64,000 nucleotides of DNA from contig MKJX01000166.1 of the NCBI GenBank assembly GCA_001942415.1, positions 1-64,000 of the forward strand. The letters run 5' to 3'. Each line of letters starts with the position of its first letter. The first letter of the stretch is position 1. Shown here in pieces: positions 40,872-49,515 of this stretch. The notes under the pieces were generated by a model. That model did not search any database and was not told where the DNA came from. It worked only from the letters and a program-made list of their open reading frames with translations. A program made the position numbers and the translations under genes. The stretch is from Pseudonocardia sp. CNS-139. Its GTDB lineage: Bacteria; Actinomycetota; Actinomycetes; Mycobacteriales; Pseudonocardiaceae.

Positions 40872-41869
40872 ATGCGTGTGCACTGGACGACCGCCGATCC
40901 GCAGACCGGGCCGCGCCCCGGCCCCGCTGTGGAGACGCCGCTGACCTACGACCGCACCGTCCCCCGCCAGATGGTGCACCGGGCCGCCGTCGCCGAGGTC
41001 TTCGTGACCGACGCGGTGCAGGTCGCGGAGAAGCAGGTGCGGGTGGCGGTGCAGCTGCCGCCGAGCCACGGCTACTTCGGCGACCACGCGAGCGGGCAGG
41101 TGGACCCGCTGCTGCTGCTGGAGGCGGCGCGGCAGGCCGGCATCTTCGGCAGCCACCTCGTCGCATCCCGCTGTCGGACACGATGCTGATCAGCGGCTCG
41201 ACGCTCGTGCTCACCCGGCCCGACCTGCTGCGCGTCGCGAACCAGCCGGTGCGCCTCGTCATCTCCGACACGTTCGAGGCCCGCAAACCCGGCGCCAAGA
41301 GGTCCCGCTCGGGGCACGTCATGCAGCGGATCGAGCTGGACGGCACGGTCGTCGGGACGCACCGCCTCGACGTGCTGGTGATGACGCACGAGCAGCACGC
41401 CGCCGTCCGGTCGATGGTGCGGGAGGGCCCGATCCCGACGACCGCGCAGCTCGCCGACGAGCCCCACCCGGACGCCGCCGCGCCGGCGCTCGTGGGCCGC
41501 GCGCACCCGGCGAACGTCGTGCTCGCCGCGGTGGAGAGCGGCCCGGACGGGCACCGCGCGCTGGTCGCGCCGCGGTTCGGCAACCGCGCGCTGTTCGACC
41601 ACGTCTACGACCACCTGCCCGGCGCCGTGCTCACCGAGGCCGCCCGCCAGCTCGCGCTGGCCGCGACCGGTGTGCCCGACGCCGAGATCCTGGCGATCAC
41701 CGCGCGGTTCCCGCGCTTCGCCGAGCTGGACCGCCCGACGGTGGCGAGCACGCCGCCCGTCGCGCCGGGGTCTACCGAGATCCCCGTGAGCTTCACCCAG
41801 GACGGCACCGAGGTCACGAGCGTCACGGTGACGGTGCGCCGGCAGCCCGACCGAGGAGGAGACCGATGA
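40872..41869 (+). CDS. AfsA-family signalling-molecule biosynthesis protein (frameshifted)
   Basis: About 332 residues with two A-factor hot-dog domains. AfsA condenses a beta-ketoacyl thioester with dihydroxyacetone phosphate to start gamma-butyrolactone synthesis. Features: LTYDRTVPRQMVHRAAVAEV with FVTD, GYFGDHASGQVDPLLLLEAA, and in repeat 2 VVLAAVESGPDGHRALVAP with FDHVYDHLPGAVLTEAARQL. GAGGAG precedes ATG 40872. The frame breaks near 41,160. It heads a three-gene operon with a HAD phosphatase and a reductase, the activities the pathway needs. Confidence 0.9.
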
Positions 41870-42510
41870 CCGTCCGCGCCGTGTGGACCGACTTCGGCGG
41901 GGTGCTCACCCCGCCGATCGCGCACACGATGATGGCCTTCTGCCGCAAGCACGGGTTCGACCCGGCCGAGGTCGGCGCCGCCGCCGCCAAGGTCACCGCC
42001 CGCTACGGCACCGACGACGTGATGCTGCCGATCGACACGCCGCTCGTCAGCGAGCGGGACTGGCTGCGCCAGATCGCCGACGAGATGGGCCTCGCCGAGG
42101 CGCCGCTGACGATGGCCGACTCCTGGTTCGACGGGCGCGAGACCAACCACGCCTGGCTGGAGCGGCTCGTGGCGCTGCGCGCGAGCGGGATGTTCGTCGG
42201 ACTCCTGTCGAACATGGTCCCGGCCTGGGACGAGCACTGGCGGCGCATGGTCGACCCGGGCCTCTTCGACGCGGTCGTGCTGTCGTTCGAGGTCGGGATG
42301 CGCAAGCCGAGCCCCGGGATCTTCGCGCTGGCGCTGGAGCGCTCCGGCACCCGTCCCGACGAGACCGTGTTCGTCGACGACCTCGCCGGCAACTGCGAGG
42401 GCGCCCGGGCCGTGGGCTGGACGGCCGTCCACTTCACCGACACCGCCGCGGCCATCGCCGAGCTGGACGCGCTGCTCACGCCCCACACCCAGCAGAAGGA
42501 GCTGATATGA
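41866..42510 (+). CDS. HAD-superfamily hydrolase
   Basis: A 214-residue intact protein. HAD motifs: I VWTDFGGVLTPP, where the second Asp of DxD is replaced by Gly as in many haloacid-dehalogenase and phosphatase relatives; II GLLSNMVPAWDE; III FEVGMRKPSPGIF; IV VFVDDLAGNCEGARAVGW. The ATGA overlap with afsA and fabG suggests it removes phosphate from the butenolide phosphate intermediate; that role is inference from context. Confidence 0.85.
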   Translation: MTVRAVWTDFGGVLTPPIAHTMMAFCRKHGFDPAEVGAAAAKVTARYGTDDVMLPIDTPLVSERDWLRQIADEMGLAEAPLTMADSWFDGRETNHAWLERLVALRASGMFVGLLSNMVPAWDEHWRRMVDPGLFDAVVLSFEVGMRKPSPGIFALALERSGTRPDETVFVDDLAGNCEGARAVGWTAVHFTDTAAAIAELDALLTPHTQQKELI

Positions 42511-43210
42511 CCCGCTCTGTGCTCGTCACCGGCGGCAACCGCGGCATCGGCCTCGCGATCGCGCGGGCGTTCGCCGAGGCCGGCGACAAGGTCGCGATCA
42601 CCTACCGCAGCGGCGAGCCGCCCGCCGGCCTCTTCGGCGTCCGCTGCGACGTGACGGACACCGGGTCGGTGCAGCGGGCCGTCGAGGAGGTGGCGGCCCA
42701 GCAGGGTCCGGTGCAGGTGCTCGTGAACAACGCCGGCATCACCAAGGACGGCCTGTTCCTCGGCATGGACGAGGAGGAGTTCGTGTCGGTGGTGAACACG
42801 AACTTCCTCGGCGCCATGCGCGTGACGAAGGCCGTGGTGCCGGACATGGTGAAGGCGCGCTGGGGCCGGATCGTGTTCATCGGCTCCGCCGTCGGGATGT
42901 GGGCAGCCCCGGCATCACCAACTACGCGTCCTCGAAGTCGGCGCTCGTCGGGCTCGCCCGGTCGCTGGCCTGGGAGCTGGGCAAGCGCAACATCACCGTC
43001 AACATCGTCACGCCGGGCGTCATCGAGACCGAGCTGATCGCGCACGTCGGCGACGCGGCCCGGGCGCACGCCATGGGCAACACCGCCATGCGCCGCCCCG
43101 GCCGCCTGGAGGAGCTGCCGCCCGCGGTGCTGTTCCTCGCCAGCGAGGGCGCCAGCTACGTCACCGGCGCGATGCTGCCGGTGAGCGGTGGCGCCGCGAT
43201 GGGCCACTGA
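42507..43210 (+). CDS. 3-oxoacyl-ACP reductase-like SDR, FabG type (frameshifted)
   Basis: About 235 residues. Motifs: LVTGGNRGIGLAIARAF, CDVTDTGSVQ, VLVNNAGITKDGLF, catalytic TNYASSKSALVGLARSLAWE and IVTPGVIETEL. The NAGITKD run is close to FabG and aryl/polyene PKS ketoreductases. It could reduce PKS chains, butenolide intermediates or both. The frame breaks near 42,900 in GGGATGTGGGCAGCC, where one G is missing from the expected GMWGSPG. A hairpin follows 23 bp after the stop. Confidence 0.88.
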
Positions 43211-43278
43211 GAAGCCCCGCACCCGCTCTGCCGGGAAAGCCACGTTCAGGACGTCTCCCGCCCTGAACGTGGCTTCCG
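43208..43278. repeat. Palindromic repeat of the AAAGCCACGTTCA family with conserved flank
   Basis: Arms GGAAAGCCACGTTCAGG and CCTGAACGTGGCTTCC pair with one bulge. The 20-odd bases before it, starting at the stop codon itself (TGAGAAGCCCCGC), match those before the 50.0 kb copy (TGAGAAGCGCCGC), so the mobile or copied unit is about 70 bp. Probable terminator for fabG. Confidence 0.75.
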
Positions 43279-43425
43279 ATGCAGGAACAACGTTCGAGCC
43301 GTCCTTGTGTCAACGCCGCAGCTGGCGGCAGCACGTAGGCCGGCCGGTCCGGCGGTGTGGGAGGACGCGCCGCCCACGCATGAGCAGGTCGAGCGACGAA
43401 TCGCCGTCAGCCGAAGCTCGCGCTG
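43279..43425. other. Short intergenic stretch, nothing recognised
   Basis: About 147 bp between a terminator-like repeat and the 3' end of a convergent roadblock gene. No gene, repeat or hairpin is evident. Confidence 0.4.
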
Positions 43426-43845
43426 TCAGTGCGCGTCGGCGGGCTGCCCAGAGGTCAGCTCACGCTTCATCACGGCATCGATCCGCGGCACCGCCTGCCG
43501 TACCGCGAGGTGCAGGCGCGCCACGTTCGGCCCATCCTTGCCGTACAGGACGAGGATCGCGGTCCCGCCAACCCGCTGGACGGCGACGCTGCCGTTCGTC
43601 CCCTGCACGACGGTGCCTGCAGCGGGCCCCAGCAACAGGAGCTGAGCGAACCGCGCGCCCAGCCCCACGGTCGCCGATGCCAGCGCGGCGATCGACTCCG
43701 CCTCCCCGTCATCGTTGGCGTTGCCCTCGAAGACGGCCTCGACCAGGAGCCCGTCGGCGGTCGCGATCAAGGCGCCCGAGACGCCGATCGTCTCGCTCAC
43801 GATCTCCCACAGCGCGCTGCGCAGCTGCTCACTGCTCATGGTCAT
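43426..43845 (-). CDS. Roadblock/LC7 domain protein A
   Basis: A 139-residue intact protein of one roadblock/LC7 (MglB-like) domain: LWEIVSETIGVSGALIATAD, DGLLVEAVFEGNAND, ASATVGLGARFAQLLLLGPA, VVQGTNGSVAVQRVGGTAIL. Such domains dimerise and often act on small Ras-like GTPases. Its start overlaps the stop of a DUF4388-like gene by 4 bp. No GTPase gene is near, so the partner is unknown. Confidence 0.85.
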   Translation of the reverse strand: MTMSSEQLRSALWEIVSETIGVSGALIATADGLLVEAVFEGNANDDGEAESIAALASATVGLGARFAQLLLLGPAAGTVVQGTNGSVAVQRVGGTAILVLYGKDGPNVARLHLAVRQAVPRIDAVMKRELTSGQPADAH

Positions 43846-44699
43846 GTTCTCTCCCCTCGCCTGGCACGATCAGACCAGAGCGAACGCGGCAACCACGGTG
43901 TCCGTGAGCGGCCGTTCACGCCGCTCGCACCTGGTACCCGCTGGGCCAGCGGTGGCGGCTCGTTGTCGGGTGCCGGCGGCGGGGCTTCCCGCGACGGGAG
44001 CGGGTGCGCTCGGCGAGCAACGCGGCGCACGGTCCGGGCCCATCGCCGGGTCGGGCGGGTGGGAGCGGGCGGCTCGAACGGGCCCGGGATGATCTCGAGA
44101 AGCCCCTCGTCCAGCAGGTGGATCACGTCGAGGGTCACCCCGAAGACGCCTCTGTTCAGGAGGAACGCCACATCCCGCAGCGTGTGCTGCCCGTCTGCCA
44201 GCTCGAGTACAGCCCGTTCGGGCGGCGTGAGCGCTGCGGGGACAGCGGCGCCGACGCGGGGCCGGACGCGGTCGGTCTGAGGTTCCAGGGCACGGTGCAC
44301 CTCGCCTCGTTGCAGCAGTGACAACCGTCGGCGCACCTCTTGAAGCGCCCGCTCCAAGCCGATCTCGCCCCACACCCGGGACGGTGAGCCCTCTTCCTCG
44401 CGAACCGACTCGATCCGCCCCGCGGCGATGACGAAGATCGCGTCGGCCAGCGCCGCTCGACCGAGGCCGGTCGTCGGATGTCGGCCCTCTCCCGGCGCGG
44501 TCGGCGATGGGAGGGCGAGCGGGGTCCCCGTCGTCCAGGTCCCGACGACGGCCGGACCGCGAAGCCGGATGAGTCCACCAGGACTCCCGGAGACGCGGAC
44601 GGCGCCGACCGAGCGGGTGACCGCCCCGCGCAGGTCCCCTCGACCGACGACCACGAGATCACCGACCGCCCCTTCCAGTCGTTCCCCGCCTCCGGCCAC
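43842..44699 (-). CDS. DUF4388/PatA-like protein with C-terminal winged helix, copy 1
   Basis: About 285 residues. An N-terminal DUF4388-like region (RSVGAVRVSGSPGGLIRLRG, then ALADAIFVIAAGRIESVREE) is followed by a winged-helix-like unit (LTPPERAVLELADGQHTLRD, VIHLLDEGLLEIIPGPF) and an Arg/Pro-rich tail. GTG 44699 is the best start I see. Related proteins occur in bacterial regulatory GTPase and two-component circuits. It is coupled to roadblock A. It diverges from roadblock gene B. Confidence 0.65.
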   Translation of the reverse strand: MAGGGERLEGAVGDLVVVGRGDLRGAVTRSVGAVRVSGSPGGLIRLRGPAVVGTWTTGTPLALPSPTAPGEGRHPTTGLGRAALADAIFVIAAGRIESVREEEGSPSRVWGEIGLERALQEVRRRLSLLQRGEVHRALEPQTDRVRPRVGAAVPAALTPPERAVLELADGQHTLRDVAFLLNRGVFGVTLDVIHLLDEGLLEIIPGPFEPPAPTRPTRRWARTVRRVARRAHPLPSREAPPPAPDNEPPPLAQRVPGASGVNGRSRTPWLPRSLWSDRARRGERT

Positions 44700-44887
44700 C
44701 GGCCGATTAGCTTTCGTTACGGAGCATACTGCGAACGTCGTCGCCCGCCCCTGTCCAGCTCCACCCGAGGGGCAGAATCGGATGTTTCCACTAATTGAAT
44801 ACTCCGATTGGAGCAAGCGTCGTTGGTGCAAGTAAGCATGCTATTGTGCCGGCGTTCCGAAAGCCAATCGAGGAACGGAGACACAGC
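44700..44887. promoter_or_regulatory. AT-rich divergent promoter region of the roadblock cluster
   Basis: About 188 bp with a strikingly low GC stretch (44,710-44,850) in a very GC-rich genome. It should hold promoters for the minus-strand DUF4388-like/roadblock pair and for roadblock B. ACGGAG at 44875-44880 is the ribosome site for roadblock B. Confidence 0.4.
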
Positions 44888-45256
44888 ATGGACATCGATA
44901 CCGCACTCAAGGGTGCCATGGAGATCGATGGGGCACTCGGGGCCGCTCTCGTAGACTTCGAGAGCGGGATGGCGCTGGGGATGGCGGGTGGCGGCCGTCA
45001 CCTCGACCTCGAGGTCGCTTCGGCCGGCAACACCGAGGTCATCCGAGCGAAGATGCGCACGATCGCGTCGCTCAATCTCGGCGACGAGATCGAGGACGTC
45101 CTCATTACCCTCAAAAAGCAGTACCATCTGATCAGACTGCTCACGTCGGAGCGTTCCGCATCGCTCTTCCTGTACGTGGCACTCGACCGTTCGCGAGCCA
45201 ACCTGGCCATGGCACGCCACGAGCTCCGGCGCATCGAGGCCGGGCTCAACGTCTGA
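44888..45256 (+). CDS. Roadblock/LC7-like protein B
   Basis: A 122-residue intact protein: MEIDGALGAALVDFESGMAL, VIRAKMRTIASLNLGDEIED, VLITLKKQYHLIRLLTSE, LFLYVALDRSRANLAMARHE. The VDFESGMALG strand-turn and the ALDRSRANLAMAR helix are typical of actinobacterial LC7 relatives. It is the only plus-strand member of the cluster and ends 175 bp before a convergent DUF4388-like gene. Confidence 0.8.
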   Translation: MDIDTALKGAMEIDGALGAALVDFESGMALGMAGGGRHLDLEVASAGNTEVIRAKMRTIASLNLGDEIEDVLITLKKQYHLIRLLTSERSASLFLYVALDRSRANLAMARHELRRIEAGLNV

Positions 45257-45324
45257 GGTCCTGTCCGGACGCGCGCCCCCGACTGCATGGCACTGAATCG
45301 GCTCTGAGCTGCATGAACACCGTT

Positions 45325-45360
45325 GCCGGGCGGACCGCCGCCTCAACCTGTCCGCCCGGC
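45325..45360. terminator. 11-bp hairpin between convergent roadblock-cluster genes
   Basis: GCCGGGCGGAC and GTCCGCCCGGC are exact reverse complements around a 14-nt loop. It sits between the convergent ends of roadblock B and the DUF4388-like copy 3, as expected of a two-way terminator. Confidence 0.65.
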
Positions 45361-45431
45361 GACGGCGGCTGACCCGGCTCGTCGGACCCGCACGGGACAC
45401 GAAGCCACGAGTCCTGCGTCCGGCACCCCGG

Positions 45432-46143
45432 TCAGCAGAAAACGCTCCCCGGCAGGTCCGCCGGCTGCCCTGCATCACCGCGCTCCACCTGCAGCACCCC
45501 GGAGCGGACCAATCCGTAACACATGATAGTCGCGGCGGTCACCCCGTGCCCGATTCTCGGTGCCACCTCCTCCGGTGTCGCACCATTTCCGACCTCCACC
45601 AGCAGGCGCCACTGCACGCCTGTCATCTGGATCTTCTCCCATCTGACCGAGTGCGCCCTGGTCACCACTGTCTGCGGTGTGATGACATGTCGCAGCCGGC
45701 TCAGCAGAACGTTCCGGCGCCCCCATCTCGACAATGAGTCGATCTGACCCCAAACCCGGCAGGGAGGCGGTCCACGGGTGCACCTCGCCGGGATGAAACT
45801 CAGCGCTTCCGGGGTCGTCGCCGAGCACTGCCCGCGCGGCGTCGATCATCGACTCCCGAGACATCCGCTCCCATGCAAATGCGGCTATTCCGCTCGGTGC
45901 CGAAGGGCCGGCGCTCCGCTCCTTGAATGCGGCGAATGTCGCCGCGTCGAGATGGCCGGAGCCGACGAGCAGCGCATCGAGCGACGGGCTCCGCAGGGTC
46001 TCCACGAGCACGATCCGCCCGTCTCGCACGACGATCCGCTCATCGTCGCGCGCCAGCCGGACGATGCCCTGCGCCCGGCGGGTCGTGAGCTCGAGGAGAA
46101 CATCGACGGTTCGCCGGTCGCCGGACCGCGGCTCAGCGGGCAC
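45432..46143 (-). CDS. DUF4388/PatA-like protein with winged helix, copy 3 (frameshifted)
   Basis: About 237 residues. The DUF4388-like part covers RRAQGIVRLARDDERIVVRD and SPSLDALLVGSGHLDAATF. The winged-helix-like part covers VRWEKIQMTGVQWRLLVEV and GHGVTAATIMCYGLVRSGVL. The frame breaks near 45,730. GTG 46143 overlaps the roadblock C stop by 11 bp. It ends the four-gene minus-strand operon. Confidence 0.6.
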
Positions 46144-46523
46144 GAGCGGTCCCGGCGTCGCGGACCGCGCGCAACGCCATGGCGAGTTGGCAGCGGGACC
46201 TGTCGACCGTTACCACGAGCAGCGCGGTCTCGCTCTGGGCAGGCTCCACCACACGGACGAGGAGCAGGCGGTCCGTCGTCGTGACGATGAGATCCTCGAC
46301 CACTGCACCGGTGGCCAGCTGTGCGGTCATCACTGAGAGGGCATGCAGCGCCTCGGCTGCTCCCGACGAGCTCACCTGCACGGTTGAGTCCTCGGCGGCA
46401 GGCACGCCGGCGAGCACCATCTGTCAGGGGATCGACGAGGCTCGCCGCCACGACCCCCTCGATCGCGAGGATGTCCTGCATGAGACGTTCCGGTGTGAGC
46501 ACAGCGTCCTCGAGAGATCCCAT
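46133..46523 (-). CDS. Roadblock/LC7-like protein C (frameshifted)
   Basis: About 130 residues: LMQDILAIEGVVAASLVDPL at the N-terminus, then after a break near 46,430 EALHALSVMTAQLATGAVVE and LLVVTVDRSRCQLAMALRA. The closing VDRSRCQLAMALR matches the VALDRSRANLAMAR of roadblock B, showing common descent. Its start lies 26 bp after the DUF4388-like copy 2 stop. Confidence 0.7.
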
Positions 46524-46549
46524 CGTCCTGATGCACCGGAACCCCGCCC

Positions 46550-47457
46550 CTAGAGGGTTCGCAGCGCGTCGAGCACGTGTTGGAGAAGGGGTTGGTCGGC
46601 CACCGCGTACGGGCGCCCTGCGGGTCGCGCGTCGGCGGCGATCCGACACTCGGCAGCTGAGCATCAGGTAACGACGTCGCTCCCGGCACTCGCCGCGGCA
46701 GCTGCTCCAGCTCCACGTCGGAGTCCCGGTCCGGTTCCGGTGGCCGGCCGGACAGCTCCAGGAGAGGCCACGCGGCCTGCTGGTCGAGCAGGCAGAGCCC
46801 GGAGTCGACGAGATCGACGAGCCCCAGGCTCGTCTCGTACAGTGCCAGCCCGCTCTCGCGGGCGATCTCCCCGACTGTGGAGCCAGGCCCGGTGTGCTGG
46901 GCCACCTTCCACTGAAGCCTCGTGAGAACGACGGTCCGCACCGCCGGAGTCCCCAACGCCACGACTGCTCCCACGGGGATCTCGGCCCGGTTCACCAGGC
47001 GGACCGAGACCTCGCGCAACACCTCGTCGACGTCGTGTCGCAGCGGAGAGGCCCACCAGTCCTGGTCCCCGTCGAGCGGGGTCGCAACGAGCTCACCCGA
47101 TCCCGCCGCAAGTTCCAGCAGTGCATCGACCAGTACGGATCGGGTCAACGCCCCGAGCACGGCAGAATCGACGAGCCCGCGCTCGAGCACACGTTCTGCG
47201 AGCCCGGACCCGCCGGAGTCACGCTGCAAGTCACGCCAGGCAGCCCGGGAGAGATGGCCGCCGCCGATCAGACGCTGCACGATGCCCGGCGCCGTGGCCG
47301 GCTCCGCGGACGTGAGCGCACTGCCGGCAACATGCACGATCGCCGCCGCGTCACCACGGGCGAGATCGAGTGAGCCTGCGGCGCCGGTGCTCGCGAAGGC
47401 CGAGATGTCCCGAAAGAGGTTCCCGACGTCCCCCACCCGCTCGGTCATCACCGTCAT
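46550..47457 (-). CDS. DUF4388/PatA-like protein with winged helix, copy 2 (frameshifted)
   Basis: About 302 residues. N-terminal DUF4388-like region: GSLDLARGDAAAIVHVAG, IVQRLIGGGHLSRAAWRDLQ, GLAERVLERGLVDSAVL and DALLELAAGSGELVATPLDG. C-terminal winged-helix-like unit: LTRLQWKVAQHTGPGSTVGE with LVDLVDSGLCLL. The frame breaks near 46,625, and the tail resumes as ADQPLLQHVLDALRTL before a TAG stop. The longest of the three paralogues. ATGA overlap with the upstream gene. Confidence 0.68.
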
Positions 47458-47866
47458 CGTTCGTCGTCGAGATCCCGCATCACGTGATGAGCCTGGGCCA
47501 GCAACATCCCGACGTTGACGGTGCGCCGGCAGACCACTCCAGCAACGATCTCCGGGTTGCGCCTGCTGCGGACGACAAGTGCACCAGGTTGCGGCTGAAG
47601 ATGAGAACCTCTTCGAAGTAGCGATCGCGCTCCGTCAGTCCCCGCCGCTCGCGCCACAACTCCTCGACCTGCGTGACCATGCGCCCCTGGAACAGGTCGG
47701 CGGTAGCGGCCGCGAGCACATCGAGGATCTCTCGCGGATGACTATCGACCGTGTCAGCGTCGAGGAGCATTCCCGTGGACATGTCGACGATACCCGACGC
47801 AAGATACTCAGGAACGTTGTGGCGGAACGACTTCAGCGTAGTCTCCACCACCTGTGCCAAATTCAC
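47454..47866 (-). CDS. Roadblock/LC7-related protein D (divergent, frameshifted)
   Basis: About 137 residues, first gene of the operon. NLAQVVETTLKSFRHNVPEY then YLASGIVDMSTGMLLDADTV recalls the strand-turn of roadblock domains; a helical half follows (DLFQGRMVTQVEELWRERRG) and the tail resumes after a break near 47,583 as VVCRRTVNVGMLLAQAHHVM. GTG 47866 follows GAGAGG. Membership in the LC7 superfamily is likely but weaker than for A to C. Confidence 0.6.
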
Positions 47867-48390
47867 AGGGGAGCCTCTCGTCCGTATGCCGCGCGAAGTC
47901 TGGGGTGCGGCCACAGGACAGGCTGCGCGGTCGCGGGTCAGTGTTCCGGAACCGAGGCACCACAGCAAGTACCTCACCGAGATTTCAGCGATTGACACAA
48001 AACCGCAGGTCAGCGATGTAACACGCCGATCCGTGCGTCCATTCGACGACGGATAGTAAGCAACCAACAACGACGCGTAATAGCCGCGCGAGAAGGTTGC
48101 AACCCCCTCGCCCTTATGGGCGAATATGCGCGCGGTCCGCCTATCGGGCTCATCGGCTGCTCCTTTCGGCAGTCAAGCCTTCGAAGGGAGCGCACTCGTC
48201 CTGGCCGAGATCAGCGACGAGTGTGTCCGTTGCCGGTAGAGCTTGTCGCCGCGCAGGGCTGTGATCAGGACGAATAGGCTTCGGTGGCACGCATGATGGT
48301 GTCGAGCGCGTTCGAGGCGCTTTGGGGGGAACGTCCGTTTGCGTTGCAGCGCGCGCCCGGACAGGAGGGAGCACCTCGCGCTGGTTCATC
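47867..48390. other. Promoter region of the roadblock operon and unassigned sequence
   Basis: About 520 bp. The part next to 47,867 should hold the promoter of the minus-strand roadblock operon and is AT-richer near 47,985-48,120. From about 48,150 on, open frames read as low-complexity peptides without recognisable domains. No RNA gene or long hairpin seen. Confidence 0.35.
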
Positions 48391-48553
48391 CGCCAGAACT
48401 CGCGGATGTCCTCGACAAGATCCCACACGCGGCGTGGCCCTGACTGGCTCACTCGATAGCGGCCGCCCGCCGCAACGGTCTCGACGAGCGCTTGCGGGCC
48501 GTCAGCGGTTCCGATCTCCAGCACCCGGTGCCCGTCACGCACGTCGAGGTCTT
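48391..48553 (-). pseudogene. Deletion remnant of a PIMT-like methyltransferase gene
   Basis: Bases 48391-48508 match 51473-51590 in the intact methyltransferase (about 7 differences in 118). Bases 48509-48553 match 52157-52201 (about 2 differences in 45). The two blocks are joined directly here, so this copy lost about 566 bp. On the minus strand it still reads DLDVRDGHRVLEIGT joined to YRVSQSGPRRVWDLVE. The copy is non-functional and shows duplication followed by internal deletion. Confidence 0.85.
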
Positions 48554-48842
48554 GCCGCCGACGGGGCCCGGGGGCAAGGGCGGGGTACATGCGCGCGAGG
48601 TCGACGACCACGGGCAGCCGAGCGGGGCGGCCGCGGTCGCGTTGATCCACGGCCGGCGGCAGGGCATCCTTGCGTCCCTCTTCTCGGGCTTGCGGGGTCG
48701 CCGCGGTCATGGGTGGGCGAGGTCGTCGCCGTCTTGGTAGCCGGATTCGGCGCGGACCGTGGCGGCGAGGCGCTGGGCGGCGTCGATCACCCGGACTGCC
48801 GGTGCGCGCCCCGCGGGCGACTTCATGTGCGATGGCGCGCAA
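48554..48842 (-). other. Two short overlapping ORFs of unknown status
   Basis: A 39-residue ORF (48707-48826, starting MKSPAGRAPAVRVIDAA and ending YQDGDDLAHP) overlaps by ATGA another frame starting at 48710 (MTAATPQAREEGRKDAL) that runs into the methyltransferase remnant. The ATGA coupling looks gene-like, but I recognise neither product. They may be leftovers of the gene block that preceded the lost methyltransferase. Confidence 0.3.
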
Positions 48843-48870
48843 CCCGTGCCGTGCCGTCGCTCACCGGGCG

Positions 48871-48903
48871 GCTGAGCACGTCCGCTCGCGCGACGTGCTC
48901 AGC
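48871..48903. terminator. Perfect 12-bp inverted repeat
   Basis: GCTGAGCACGTC and GACGTGCTCAGC flank a 9-nt loop. It lies in the decayed region without an intact gene next to it. It may be a relic terminator or an operator. Confidence 0.45.
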
Positions 48904-49089
48904 GGCGGCCCGATGTCGGCCACGGTGCGGGTCGTGATCTCGCCCGGCTGGTCATACCCACCGCGCTATCGAACGCACGCTTGAGCAATGGTGCCGTCGG
49001 GTGTCATCACGGATGTGTGGATGCATGCTGACGCAGCGCGCGAAGTCGCGAGGGCGCAGCGGACGTAGTTTCCTCGCGCTTTATCGACC

Positions 49090-49390
49090 GGTCGTTCTTC
49101 GAAATAGGAAGGACGTAGATACACCCGGCCTGCCGGCCATTAATATTGGCGAGGCCAAGGGTTCCACCTATGACCGAGTTCTGATCTTTCCTACGAAGCC
49201 GATGCTGAAGTACCTGAAATCTATGAACCCGGACGAGGCGGGGTCGAAGGATCGGCTGTACGTGGCGATCACGCGTCGTCCCGGGCTAGCCTCGTGATCG
49301 TTACGCCAGGTCGCGCGTTCGCCCCGCCCGTGCTCTTGCGATGCCCGATCACGAGAGCATCCAGTAGCATCCATCTGCTGCTGCTTTCGA
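49090..49390 (+). pseudogene. Remnant of a UvrD/Rep-like helicase C-terminus
   Basis: INIGEAKGSTYDRVLIFPTK, MLKYLKSMNPDEAGSK and RLYVAITR match the last conserved block of UvrD_C_2-type helicases (the T/S-Y-D-R-V-L-I and Y-V-A-x-T-R-A motifs). After a break near 49,281 the frame continues as RASLVIVTP. The P-loop and all other motifs are absent. Local GC is lower than around it, hinting at foreign origin. Truncated on the left with no visible start. Confidence 0.65.
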
Positions 49391-49515
49391 GGTCCGGCGG
49401 TCGTCGTGCACCGGGGGCGTCTCCTGTCTGAAGGCTACGAGGACGCGACGCCGGCGGCGTCTGTTTCCGATCCCCGGACCCATCGGTGCCGTGGTCGGTG
49501 CGCCGTGACTCGGCC

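Noticed and set aside
43426..47866. Standard conservon (kinase, LC7, DUF742, GTPase)
   Set aside because: No histidine kinase, DUF742 or GTPase gene is present in the cluster.
48150..48842. A 230-codon intact protein
   Set aside because: The frame joins two non-adjacent pieces of a methyltransferase gene and low-complexity sequence; it is a chimera of remnants.
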